Part shown: piece after piece, positions 7,493 to 14,774 of the stretch
Layout: each line of letters starts with the position of its first letter
Numbering within the stretch: the first letter of the stretch is position 1
NCBI GenBank assembly: GCA_044346855.1
Contig: JBIIYJ010000064.1
Span: 1-20,350 of the forward strand
Direction of reading: 5' to 3'
Source: CAIKKV01 sp044346855
Lineage (GTDB): Bacteria > Verrucomicrobiota > Kiritimatiellia > CAIKKV01
Length of the DNA: 20,350 bases
The notes under the pieces: generated by a model
Database searches by the model: none
What the model was told of the DNA's origin: nothing
The model's input: the letters and a program-made list of their open reading frames with translations, nothing else
Position numbers and translations under genes: made by a program

Positions 7493-8512
7493 TCACCCTT
7501 CGCCGCCGCGGAAGGCCTCGATGAAAGCCATGCCGTATTCGTCCTTGCCGGTCAGCAGGTCGGCCGCCAGCTTGAAATCCTTCGCCTGCGGGTCGAGCCC
7601 GTTCAGGATTTCCTTCCCGATCTGGGCCGGGTCCACGATGCCGCCATCCGCGCCCTTTTCCACCGCCAGGTAGCTGAACACCTGGTTGATCAGCTTGCGG
7701 TTCGGCATGCCGAAGGAGATGTTGCTCAGGCCCGCCACGATGTGGATGGACGGCCCGTAGGTCTTTCGGATGGCCGCCACGGCCTCCAGGAACCGGTTTC
7801 CGTTTTCGGCGTCCACGGAGATCGGGAACACCAGCGGGTCCACGTGGATGGCCGGCAGGTCGAAGCCCGACTTCTTCAGCAGTTCCATCAGCCGGGCGAT
7901 GTTGGCGAGGCGCTCTTCCGTGGTGTTCGGCATGCCCTTTTCGCCGGCGGCGGAGGCGACGACCACGGCCTTGAACTCGGCGGCCGTGAGGACGGCGTCG
8001 GTCCGCTCCAGGGAGACGGAGTTGACCATGGGGCGGACGCGGGCGGGGTCGCAGGCGGAGAGGCCGGCGCGCAGGATCTCGGTGTTGGAGGAGTCGATGC
8101 TCATCGGGATCTTGACGGCCTTCTGCACGACGTCCACGGTCCACTTCATGAGCCGCACGCGCTCGGCGATGTCCGTGCTGAATTCGTCGACGTTGATGTC
8201 GAGGTAGGTGGCGCCCTGCATTTCTTGCCGCCGGGCCAGCGCCTGGAGGTATTCGATGCCCGCCGCCTTGCCGGCCGCGTCGCCGTAATTGCCCTGCCAG
8301 ATCGCCACGGCGCAATGCTTCACCTTGCCGTTCGCCCAGTCGCCGCCCTCCTGGAAAACCTTCGGCACGGGCAGTTCGCGGTTGTCCTTGCCGGATTTGT
8401 AGGTGATGACCTGCTCGCCCTTCGCGTTGGGCCCCACGTTCTTGCCGCCCACCTTGAAGATCCGGGTGCAGTGGATGTTTTCGCCAACGCTGATGAAGGT
8501 GTCGATTTTCAT
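7493..8512 (-). CDS. Pterin-binding methyltransferase, MeTr/AcsE-like (methyl-THF:corrinoid)
   Basis: This 339-residue protein has the dihydropteroate-synthase-like TIM barrel. Visible pocket motifs are ATYLDINVDE (101-110), PMSIDSS (136-142), VNSVSLER (163-170) and GLSNISFGMP (261-270), the last very typical of methyltetrahydrofolate:corrinoid methyltransferases such as AcsE. It is longer than AcsE (about 260 aa), with an extra N-terminal region of about 70 residues. The family moves a methyl group between tetrahydrofolate and a corrinoid protein. No corrinoid protein or activator is nearby, so its partner is unknown. Two in-frame ATGs exist; the second (8512) is chosen because AGGAG lies 7 nt upstream, against about 1 nt for the first (8518). 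Confidence 0.85.
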   Translation of the reverse strand: MKIDTFISVGENIHCTRIFKVGGKNVGPNAKGEQVITYKSGKDNRELPVPKVFQEGGDWANGKVKHCAVAIWQGNYGDAAGKAAGIEYLQALARRQEMQGATYLDINVDEFSTDIAERVRLMKWTVDVVQKAVKIPMSIDSSNTEILRAGLSACDPARVRPMVNSVSLERTDAVLTAAEFKAVVVASAAGEKGMPNTTEERLANIARLMELLKKSGFDLPAIHVDPLVFPISVDAENGNRFLEAVAAIRKTYGPSIHIVAGLSNISFGMPNRKLINQVFSYLAVEKGADGGIVDPAQIGKEILNGLDPQAKDFKLAADLLTGKDEYGMAFIEAFRGGEG

Positions 8513-8543
8513 GGTCATTCTCCTTGGTTATAAAAAGCAGTTA

Positions 8544-8571
8544 ATATTACCGCTTTTCCGCGCTTCTTCAA
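8544..8571 (-). promoter_or_regulatory. Candidate promoter for the methyltransferase gene
   Basis: On the minus strand TTGAAG (8571-8566) and TAATAT (8549-8544) are separated by 16 bp, each matching 4 of 6 consensus bases. Transcription would start near 8537, giving a leader of about 25 nt that contains the AAGGAG ribosome binding site. The local A+T richness contrasts with the surrounding high G+C. Support is by motif only. Confidence 0.4.
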
Positions 8572-8588
8572 TGCAAATTCAGACCTGC

Positions 8589-8665
8589 AACGTCGAACGT
8601 CGAACCCTGAACCCTGAACCCTGAACCCCGAACCCTGAACCTTGAACCTTGAAACCCGAACCCTG
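8589..8665. repeat. Eleven in-phase heptamers AACCCTG and variants
   Basis: Exactly 77 bp split into 11 contiguous heptamers with no phase slip: AACGTCG x2, AACCCTG x3, AACCCCG, AACCCTG, AACCTTG x2, AAACCCG, AACCCTG. Every unit begins AA and ends G, and nearly all changes are at positions 4-6. It lies just past the stop codon of the toroid protein gene (stop at 8671-8673, minus strand) and upstream of the methyltransferase promoter. The same heptamer recurs at 16785-16893 and 18336-18390. Confidence 0.95.
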
Positions 8666-8670
8666 TCATC

Positions 8671-9588
8671 TTATTCCGCCAGCACCACCTGGAGGGTGAG
8701 CAGGGCATAGCAGGTGACGGGCACGGCGTCCTGGCCGTCGCGGCCGCCCTCCGTCTTCCAGAAGAGGACTCCGCTTGTCGGGTCGACCTGTTGGCGGTTG
8801 ATCAGGTTGCGCGCCAGAAGGGGGCGCCAGGTGAGGAGCGAGCGGTCGGAGAGCGGGAGCCGGTTTTCGCCCGACTGCGCCAGGGCGAGCGCCAGGACCA
8901 GCAGGTCCTCGTAAGCGCTTTCCGTGAAGCGCTCGGGCGAGAATACCTCCCGGTGACGGGCCAGCCAGCCGAACGCGGTCCACATGACGGGATCGTTACG
9001 CGGGGCGCCCGCGGCCTGGAAGCCCAGCAGTACGGCTGCGGCGTCCGACCCCGAGGCGGTGGCCGCGCGGGCCAGCCTCTGGGTCGATTCCAGGGCGGAC
9101 GGCGGGTCGGGCAGCGAGCGGAGGGCCAGGAGCCGGAGCGCCAGCATCCGGGCTTCGGAAGGCAGGGGGGCGGCGGCCAGACGGTCGCGCAGGATGGGCA
9201 GGAGCGGTTTCAGATCGGGCCTGGCGCCCGCTTCCCGGGTCAGGGCGAGGATGCTGAAGACCATGGCGGGATCGGGGCTGTTGGTGGCGGCCCGGCTCAG
9301 CCAGGCCAGTCCCTGCCGACGGATCGGCTCGTGGGCGGGGTTGGGGCTTCCCGCCAGGACAAGAAGGGGAAGGGCCGTCAGTTCGGGTCGGTCGGCGCCG
9401 TTCCAGCCCCCGTCCGGATTCTGCATGCCGGCCAGCCAGGCCAGCCCGCGGTCCAGCGCCGCGCGCGTCTCCTGGGCCAGGGAGGGATCCAGGAGGCCGG
9501 ACGATTGGTAGCCGGGCGCCAGGGGGACCCCTGCGAGGCAGGCGGCCGCCAGAACGATGAACCCGGCAGTCATGGCAAGCAGACGCAT
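8671..9588 (-). CDS. Exported prenyltransferase/squalene-cyclase-repeat (toroid) protein
   Basis: This 305-residue protein has an N-terminal signal (hydrophobic 4-20; AAAC at 14-17 is a weak lipobox, so it may be a lipoprotein or SPI substrate). Residues 48-63 (GLAWLAGMQNPDGGWNG) match the 'L..qq.dGgW' repeat of squalene cyclase/prenyltransferase alpha/alpha barrels. A second is degenerate near the C terminus (SGVLFWK ... VTCYALLTLQVVL). The middle is alpha-helical and Ala/Leu-rich. The catalytic DxDD of triterpene cyclases is absent, so an enzymatic cyclase role is unlikely. Toroid proteins of this kind are common and uncharacterised in PVC bacteria. The start has AAGGA 11 nt upstream inside a palindrome. 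It is divergent from the Memo-AMMECR1 gene across 89 bp. Confidence 0.65.
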   Translation of the reverse strand: MRLLAMTAGFIVLAAACLAGVPLAPGYQSSGLLDPSLAQETRAALDRGLAWLAGMQNPDGGWNGADRPELTALPLLVLAGSPNPAHEPIRRQGLAWLSRAATNSPDPAMVFSILALTREAGARPDLKPLLPILRDRLAAAPLPSEARMLALRLLALRSLPDPPSALESTQRLARAATASGSDAAAVLLGFQAAGAPRNDPVMWTAFGWLARHREVFSPERFTESAYEDLLVLALALAQSGENRLPLSDRSLLTWRPLLARNLINRQQVDPTSGVLFWKTEGGRDGQDAVPVTCYALLTLQVVLAE

Positions 9589-9591
9589 GAA

Positions 9592-9605
9592 AAAGGAATT
9601 CCTTT
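9592..9605. repeat. 14-bp perfect palindrome in a divergent promoter region
   Basis: AAAGGAATTCCTTT is a perfect palindrome located 4 bp upstream of the toroid protein start (minus strand) and containing its AAGGA. It is also within the region driving the Memo-AMMECR1 gene; a TATACT hexamer (9620-9625) is the only -10-like element there, without a good -35. It could be an operator for both genes, or chance. Confidence 0.5.
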
Positions 9606-9677
9606 CGGTCGCAAAAGAATATACTCTGCCCGTGTGGGAGTCCAGCGCAAGCGGACCGCCTCACCGGGAGAGTTTTC

Positions 9678-11240
9678 ATGCCTGCCTCTGTTTCCGTCCT
9701 CCGCAAAGGAGTCTGTCTTATGAGCGCCTTGACCATGCTGACGGGCTGCGGGAGCCGGGCCGGCGAAACGGCTGCCGGCCCCGCACCGAAATCGCCGCCC
9801 TCCGCCCGGATCCGTCCCCCCGCCGTGGCGGGCATGTTCTATGAGGAGGATCCCCGGAAGCTTGATCGTGAGGTTCGCGAGCTGCTCCGCGAGGCGCCCC
9901 GCGGCGGGGAGGGCCGGCTGCTGGCCGCGGTGGTCCCGCATGCCGGCTATGTCTATTCGGGCTCCTGCGCGGCGGCCGCGTACGGCTGCCTGAAGACCGG
10001 GCAATACGACCGGGTCGTCATCCTGGCCCCCTCCCACGCGCGCGGGTTCCGCGGCCTGGCCCTGCCCGCCCCGGAGGCCGCCCAGTATGCCACTCCGCTC
10101 GGCGCCGTTCCCCTCGACCTCGAGGCCTGCCAGAAGCTGGCGTCGCTGCCGGGGTTCGGGCGGGAGCCCGAGGTGGCCACGCGCGAACACGCGGTCGAGG
10201 TGCACCTGCCGTTCCTCCAGGCCGCTTTGGGCACATTCAAGCTTGTTCCCGTTATCTGCGGCTCGCTGTCGACGGCGGAATTGGACCGGGCCGGCCGGGC
10301 CCTCGCCCCGCTGGCGGACGGTCGGACGCTGGTCATCGCCTCGTCCGATTTCACCCATTTCGGGGAGGATTTCGACTACGTGCCGTTCAAGGACCGGCTC
10401 CGCGAGCAGCTTTACGGGTATCTCGACGCGGCGTCCTCGGCCGTCGCGGCGCGCGATCGGGCCGCCTTCCGCGCGCATTGCCAGACGACCGGCGACACCA
10501 TCTGCGGCAGGTTCCCGATCGACATCCTGCTCGGCATGCTCGATGAAAGGGGAGAGCCGGCGGAGGGCCGGGTTCTGGCCAAGCTGACGTCCGGCGACCG
10601 CACCGGCGACTACCGGCACTGCGTATCCTATGCCACCATCGGCTTTTTCAGCCCCGCCGCCGCAGCCGCCCCCCGTCCCGCCCAGGCGGCCGGCCTGACG
10701 AAGGAGGAGCGCTCGACGCTGCTGGCCATCGCCCGGGACACGCTGAACTGGGTCTGCTCCGGCACGACCAACGCCTTTGATTTCACCCGGTACGGCCTCA
10801 CGGAGCCGCTGAAGGAGGTGACCGCCACCTTCGTCACGCTCAAGGTCCGCGGGCGGCTGCGCGGGTGCATCGGGTCCCTGGAGCCCGAGGCGCCGCTCTA
10901 CCGTTCGGTGCACGATAACGCCGTCCATGCGGCTTCGCACGATCCCCGGTTCATGCCGGTCCGGGCGGACGAGCTGGCTGACATCCATCTGGACGTGTCG
11001 GTCCTCAGCCCGATCCGGCCGATCGCATCCTGGAAGGAATTCGAGATCGGGAAGCACGGCATCATCATGACCAAGGGCCGCCGCCGGGCCGTCTACCTGC
11101 CCGAGGTGGCGCCGGAGCAGGGGTGGACCGTCGAGGAGACCCTCGACTCGCTGAGCGAGAAGGCGGGGCTTCCGCCCGACGCGTGGCGGGAAGGCGCCTC
11201 CTTCCAGGTGTTCGAGAGCCTGGTGCTGGCGGAGGAATGA
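9678..11240 (+). CDS. Memo-AMMECR1 fusion lipoprotein (AmmeMemoRadiSam proteins B+A)
   Basis: This 520-residue protein joins two families usually encoded separately. Residues 45-325 are a Memo-like, class III extradiol-dioxygenase fold: PHAGYVYSG (H88), LAPSH (H120) and TTGDTICG (C276) match the two His and one Cys metal ligands of human MEMO1, with REHAVEVHLPF and SSDFTHFG also conserved. An Ala/Pro linker (325-338) leads to an AMMECR1 domain (340-520) with the invariant LRGCIGS (394-400). The N terminus (positive VLRKG, hydrophobic 11-20, lipobox LTGC with C24) predicts lipidation and export. ATG 9678 is chosen because GGGAG lies 7 nt upstream and the shorter start (9720) would delete the signal's charged region. 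The exact biochemical function of either domain is not settled. It is coupled by ATGA to the next gene. Confidence 0.92.
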   Translation: MPASVSVLRKGVCLMSALTMLTGCGSRAGETAAGPAPKSPPSARIRPPAVAGMFYEEDPRKLDREVRELLREAPRGGEGRLLAAVVPHAGYVYSGSCAAAAYGCLKTGQYDRVVILAPSHARGFRGLALPAPEAAQYATPLGAVPLDLEACQKLASLPGFGREPEVATREHAVEVHLPFLQAALGTFKLVPVICGSLSTAELDRAGRALAPLADGRTLVIASSDFTHFGEDFDYVPFKDRLREQLYGYLDAASSAVAARDRAAFRAHCQTTGDTICGRFPIDILLGMLDERGEPAEGRVLAKLTSGDRTGDYRHCVSYATIGFFSPAAAAAPRPAQAAGLTKEERSTLLAIARDTLNWVCSGTTNAFDFTRYGLTEPLKEVTATFVTLKVRGRLRGCIGSLEPEAPLYRSVHDNAVHAASHDPRFMPVRADELADIHLDVSVLSPIRPIASWKEFEIGKHGIIMTKGRRRAVYLPEVAPEQGWTVEETLDSLSEKAGLPPDAWREGASFQVFESLVLAEE

Positions 11241-13507
11241 TGGGCCTTTCCATGTTTTTCCTGGGCTGCTACGCCATGGTGGTCCAGATGCTCGTCATGC
11301 GCGAGATGCTCTCCGCCTTCTCGGGGAACGAGCTGACCATCGGCGCGACCTTCGGCGTCTGGTTCATCGCCATCAGCGCGGGCGCCCTGGCTGGCCGCAC
11401 CATCGCCCGCTCGTGGTCCAGCAACTGGCTGCGCGTGCTGGTCGCCTCGCTGCTGCTGGGGCTCGCCCTGCTGCCCCCAATCCTTCTGATCATCCTGGTC
11501 CGGTCCCGCGAATGGCTCGACCTTCCGGTTTATGCCGGGCTGCCCTTTGACCGCCTGATCCGGATGCTGGTCCTGATCCTGACCCCGCTCTGCCTGGCGC
11601 AGGGCGCCGTGTTCCCGTGCGCCTGCCGGCTCGCCAGCGAGGGGAAGCGGCAGGGCGTGAGCCGCCTTTACGGGTTCGAATCGCTCGGGGGTCTGGCGGG
11701 CGGGCTGGGTTTCGGCGCGGCGATGACCCTCGGGATGGCCGCTCCCTCGGCCGCGCTGGCAGCCTCGGCCCTGGGCTTCGCCGCCCTGGCCGCCAGCCTG
11801 CTCACCCCTGTTCGCAGGCTGGCCGCCGCCGCCCTGGCCCTGGCCTTCGGCCTGATCCCGTTCCTTTTCCACGCCCACCTCGCCAACGCCACCCTGGCGC
11901 TGGAGGTGCGCCGGTGGGAGTCGGCGTCGGACCGCTCGGTCACGGTCGCCGCCCGGGTCGAGTCGCCTTACCAGCGACTCACCGTGGTGCGCATGGGCGC
12001 CCAGTCGATGCTGTACGGCAACAGCCAGCCGTTCTTCATGTTCCCGGATCCGGTACAGGCGGAGCCGCTGGTCCACGGCGTCCTGGCCCGCCACCCCGGG
12101 CCGCGCTCGGTGCTGCTCATCGGCGGCAATCCGGCCGACCTCGGGCGGGCCCTCCTGGCGCATCCCGGGGTCCGGGTGACCTATGTGGAGACGGATCCCT
12201 GGATCTGGCGGCTGACGGCGGATGCGGAGTTTATCCGGGCCTCGCGGGGGCGCTTCCGGGTGTCCAACCTCGATCCGGTCTGGTTCGCGCGGGAGGGGGC
12301 GGGGGAGGCGTACGACGTCATCCTGCTGTTCGCCCCGGAGCCGGAGACGGTGGGCCTGAACCGGTTCTACACGGTCGAGTTTTACCGGTCCCTCCGCCGC
12401 CTGTTGAAGCCGGACGGCTTTCTCTGGACGTCGGTGGAGGCCAGCGAACAGCTCCAGGCGGAGACGGGGCTGCTGGCCGCCTCGGTCTGCCGCACATTGG
12501 ACAAGGTGTTCCCCTCGGTCGTCGTGACGTTCGGGTCCCGGCTGTCGTTTTATGCGTCGAACCGGTCGGGCGGCGTGCCGGTGGACCGGGAGGCGCTGGC
12601 CGCCGAGGCCGCCCGGGCGGGCGTGAGGTCCGAGTATTTCAAGCCCGAGCAGTTCCTGTCGGACGAATCCGTCGACCCCGTCAAGATGGCCGCCACCCGC
12701 AAGGCGCTTGACGACATGATGGCGCCGGTCAATACGCTGAGCCATCCGGTCACCCACACGTTCATGCTTCTGCGCTGGAACCGGTTTTCCGATTCCCGGC
12801 TGGACCGTGTTTTGTGGGCCCTGATCCGCCTCGACGGTTTGCGCCTGGCGGAGGTTCTGTCAGGGGCGCTCCTGGTGGCGGCGCTGCTGCTGATCACCGG
12901 GCTGTTCGGTTTCCGGACCCGGCGGCGCCAGTTCCTGGTGCTGGGATTGCTCCGGTTCGCCATGGCCATGGCCGGCTTCACGGCGATCGCCCTTGAGCTG
13001 ATCCTGATTTTCCTGGCGCAGTCGCTGTTCGGGTATGTGTATGAGCGGCTGGCCTTCATCGTGGCGCTGTTCATGGCCGGCCTGGCCGCGGGGGCGTTCC
13101 TGGTGAAACGGTTCGAGACGGCCGAGCCCAATGTGGCCTGGAGCCTTTCCGTGGCCGCCTGCACGCTGCCGGTCCTGCTGGGCATGCTGCTGCCGGTCTG
13201 GCTGGAGGCGGGGCTGGTCCACCGCGCGCTGGCGGAGTGGGTTCTGCACGGCTGCATGGTCGTGGCGGGCGCGTCGATCGGCATCTTGTTCCCCATGATC
13301 AACCGGTTGCTGAGGGAGCGGGGCGATGCTCTGACCGAGGCCGCCGGCTCCACGCATGCCGCCGATAACATCGGCGCGGCCCTGGGCGCCCTGCTGGTGG
13401 GTTTGGTGCTCATACCGGTTCTGGGAATCGGCCTCGCCTGCTTTGTGGTGGCGCTGGCCAACACGATGCTGGCGCTGTGCATGGCGACGGCGAAGCAGAC
13501 GGGTTGA
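11237..13507 (+). CDS. Polytopic membrane protein with internal spermidine-synthase-like domain
   Basis: This is about 756 residues. The N-terminal half (1 to about 215) has roughly 6-7 transmembrane helices and opens with the 'GCYAMVVQMLVMREML..FSGNEL' pattern typical of fused membrane/spermidine-synthase proteins. Residues about 235-445 form a Rossmann domain: VLLIGGNPADLGRALL (292-307), VTYVETD (314-320), and NRFYTVEFYRSLRRLLKPDGFL (375-396) aligning with SpeE-like proteins. The final 200 residues are again membrane helices, beginning GFTAIALELILIFL. The catalytic aspartate of true spermidine synthases (DxxDP after the VI strand) is replaced by FAPEP near 364-369, so putrescine aminopropylation is unlikely. 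The start overlaps the Memo-AMMECR1 stop (ATGA, 11237-11240) with GGAGG just before; ATG 11240 is equally possible. Its stop is 5 bp from the convergent radical SAM stop. Confidence 0.85.
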   Translation: MMGLSMFFLGCYAMVVQMLVMREMLSAFSGNELTIGATFGVWFIAISAGALAGRTIARSWSSNWLRVLVASLLLGLALLPPILLIILVRSREWLDLPVYAGLPFDRLIRMLVLILTPLCLAQGAVFPCACRLASEGKRQGVSRLYGFESLGGLAGGLGFGAAMTLGMAAPSAALAASALGFAALAASLLTPVRRLAAAALALAFGLIPFLFHAHLANATLALEVRRWESASDRSVTVAARVESPYQRLTVVRMGAQSMLYGNSQPFFMFPDPVQAEPLVHGVLARHPGPRSVLLIGGNPADLGRALLAHPGVRVTYVETDPWIWRLTADAEFIRASRGRFRVSNLDPVWFAREGAGEAYDVILLFAPEPETVGLNRFYTVEFYRSLRRLLKPDGFLWTSVEASEQLQAETGLLAASVCRTLDKVFPSVVVTFGSRLSFYASNRSGGVPVDREALAAEAARAGVRSEYFKPEQFLSDESVDPVKMAATRKALDDMMAPVNTLSHPVTHTFMLLRWNRFSDSRLDRVLWALIRLDGLRLAEVLSGALLVAALLLITGLFGFRTRRRQFLVLGLLRFAMAMAGFTAIALELILIFLAQSLFGYVYERLAFIVALFMAGLAAGAFLVKRFETAEPNVAWSLSVAACTLPVLLGMLLPVWLEAGLVHRALAEWVLHGCMVVAGASIGILFPMINRLLRERGDALTEAAGSTHAADNIGAALGALLVGLVLIPVLGIGLACFVVALANTMLALCMATAKQTG

Positions 13508-13512
13508 CGGGA

Positions 13513-14646
13513 TCAGCTCCAAAGTCCGGCAACCGCCGCGGAGCAGGCGGGGCAGGATCCGTTTTTCAGCGTGTTTGAGAGAACCCGGTTGCCGATCCGT
13601 TCGACGACGACCTGGCCGCAGGCGGGGCAGGCGGTGTTTTCGCCTCCCAATCCGGCCGCATTGCCGATGTAGACGTAACGGCAACCTTCCTTCACCGCCA
13701 GGGCCCGCGCCTTTTTCAGCGTGTCATAGGGGGTGGGCGGCAGGTTGCGCATGCGGTACAGCGGCGAAAAGCGCGAAAAATGCAGGGGCACGTCCGGTCC
13801 GAGTTCGGCCGCTACCCAGGCGGAAAGTTTGCGGAGTTCGGCCTCGCTGTCGTTCAGGCCGGGAATCACCAGCGTCACCACTTCGGTCCAGATTTTCTTT
13901 TCCTTCAGCACCTTCAGGGTGTCGAGCACCGGCTGGAGGCTGCCTCCGCAGACGTCGGAGTAGAAGGATTCGGTGAATCCCTTCAGGTCGATTTTCACGG
14001 CTGTCAGCAGGGGCAGCAGATCGGTCAGAGCCCTCGGGCTGATGAAGCCGTTGGACACCATGACGCTGCCGATGCCCGCCTCCCTGGCGGCGCGGGCGCA
14101 GTCGGCCATGTATTCGTAGAAGACGACCGGCTCCGAGTAGGTGAAGGCCAGGAGGGGGGCCTGCGCGAGCCGGGCGCGGCGGACCACCTCGGCCGGCGGG
14201 AGGTCGGCGGCCTTCACCTCCTCGGGCGAGGCCTGGGCGATGTCGTAATTCTGGCAGAACTGGCAGGTGAAGTTGCAGCCGGCCGTGGCGAGGGAGAAGG
14301 CCGCGGCGCCGGGGCGGACGTGGAAGAAGGGTTTCTTTTCGATGGGGTCCACGTTGAGGGCCACGGGGCGGCCATAGACCAGGCTGACCAGGCGGCCCTC
14401 CCTGTTTTCGCGGACCTTGCAGAAGCCGCGCCGCCCCGGCAGGATGCGGCATTCGCGGGGGCAGAGCGCGCACTGCACCTCCCGGTCGGCCAGTTTTTCG
14501 TAGAAACGCGCCTCATGGCCGCCGGCGGCGGGGTCGGGCGGGGTTTCGGCCGGCCGGCTTCCGCAGCCGGTCGCGCAGGCGGCCAGGGTGAGCCCGCAGC
14601 CGGCCAGGAAGCGCCGGCGGGTGAGGGCAGGATGGTGGCAGATCAT
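13513..14646 (-). CDS. AmmeMemoRadiSam-type radical SAM enzyme with Tat/lipoprotein signal
   Basis: This 377-residue protein carries the radical SAM cluster motif CNFTCQFC (C124, C128, C131), preceded by a cysteine group C59, C62, C66, C76 typical of pyruvate-formate-lyase-activase-like enzymes. A C-terminal CPAC (340-343) and CPAC (365-368) pair looks like a zinc or iron-sulfur ribbon. Residues 9-28 read TRRRFLAG, a hydrophobic run, and ATGC, predicting a Tat signal with a lipobox (C28). The set Memo, AMMECR1 and this radical SAM family co-occur as the AmmeMemoRadiSam system. Start: ATG 14646 is preferred over TTG 14727, which would translate intergenic repeat. There is no Shine-Dalgarno, but TACAAT ends 5 nt before the ATG. 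The substrate is unknown. Confidence 0.9.
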   Translation of the reverse strand: MICHHPALTRRRFLAGCGLTLAACATGCGSRPAETPPDPAAGGHEARFYEKLADREVQCALCPRECRILPGRRGFCKVRENREGRLVSLVYGRPVALNVDPIEKKPFFHVRPGAAAFSLATAGCNFTCQFCQNYDIAQASPEEVKAADLPPAEVVRRARLAQAPLLAFTYSEPVVFYEYMADCARAAREAGIGSVMVSNGFISPRALTDLLPLLTAVKIDLKGFTESFYSDVCGGSLQPVLDTLKVLKEKKIWTEVVTLVIPGLNDSEAELRKLSAWVAAELGPDVPLHFSRFSPLYRMRNLPPTPYDTLKKARALAVKEGCRYVYIGNAAGLGGENTACPACGQVVVERIGNRVLSNTLKNGSCPACSAAVAGLWS

Positions 14647-14651
14647 GCAAC

Positions 14652-14681
14652 ATTGTAGCGGCTGTTGCGGCCGCTTGCCAG
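14652..14681 (-). promoter_or_regulatory. Candidate leaderless promoter of the radical SAM gene
   Basis: On the minus strand TACAAT (14657-14652, 5 of 6 consensus) sits 5 nt before the ATG at 14646. An upstream CTGGCA at an 18-bp spacing gives 4 of 6 for the -35. Transcription 6-7 nt after the -10 would begin at the start codon itself. The absence of any Shine-Dalgarno agrees with a leaderless message. Supported by motif only. Confidence 0.5.
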
Positions 14682-14687
14682 TGATTT

Positions 14688-14716
14688 GTGGACGGGGGTG
14701 GACGGGAGTGGACAGA
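14688..14716. repeat. GTGGAC tandem units between divergent starts
   Basis: Three units follow each other: GTGGACGGGG, GTGGACGGGA and GTGGACAGA (10, 10 and 9 bp). They lie between the radical SAM gene (minus) and the small membrane protein (plus), upstream of both. The related array at 15078-15104 is on the other side of the small gene. Unit length varies here, unlike the exact 9-mers elsewhere. Confidence 0.8.
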
Positions 14717-14720
14717 TTTC

Positions 14721-14748
14721 TTGCCAAACCCGGACTTCATTTCATAAG
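14721..14748 (+). promoter_or_regulatory. Candidate promoter of the small membrane protein gene
   Basis: TTGCCA (14721-14726, 5 of 6) and CATAAG (14743-14748, 4 of 6) are separated by 16 bp. Transcription near 14755 would give a leader of about 20 nt carrying AAGGAGAAG (14758-14766), a good ribosome binding site for GTG 14775. Confidence 0.5.
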
Positions 14749-14774
14749 CTTTCCCGTGAAGGAGAAGCATCGCC

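Noticed and set aside
8589..8665. CRISPR array or telomere-like DNA
   Set aside because: Units are 7 bp with no spacers, so it is not CRISPR. The resemblance to eukaryotic telomere repeats is superficial; it is an internal intergenic array in bacterial DNA.
11123..11236. Upstream GTG extension of the membrane spermidine-synthase-like protein
   Set aside because: It would overlap the AMMECR1 domain by 114 bp in another frame and add a polar arginine-rich leader. ATG 11237 has GGAGG next to it and overlaps the upstream stop by ATGA.
9720..11240. Shorter start for the Memo-AMMECR1 fusion at ATG 9720
   Set aside because: AAAGGAG lies upstream, so it is not impossible, but it removes the positive n-region and leaves the lipobox Cys at residue 10. 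ATG 9678 also has a ribosome binding site and gives a complete lipoprotein signal.
14647..14727. TTG-initiated extension of the radical SAM enzyme
   Set aside because: The added residues translate a GTGGAC repeat and low-complexity intergenic sequence and would bury the Tat signal internally.
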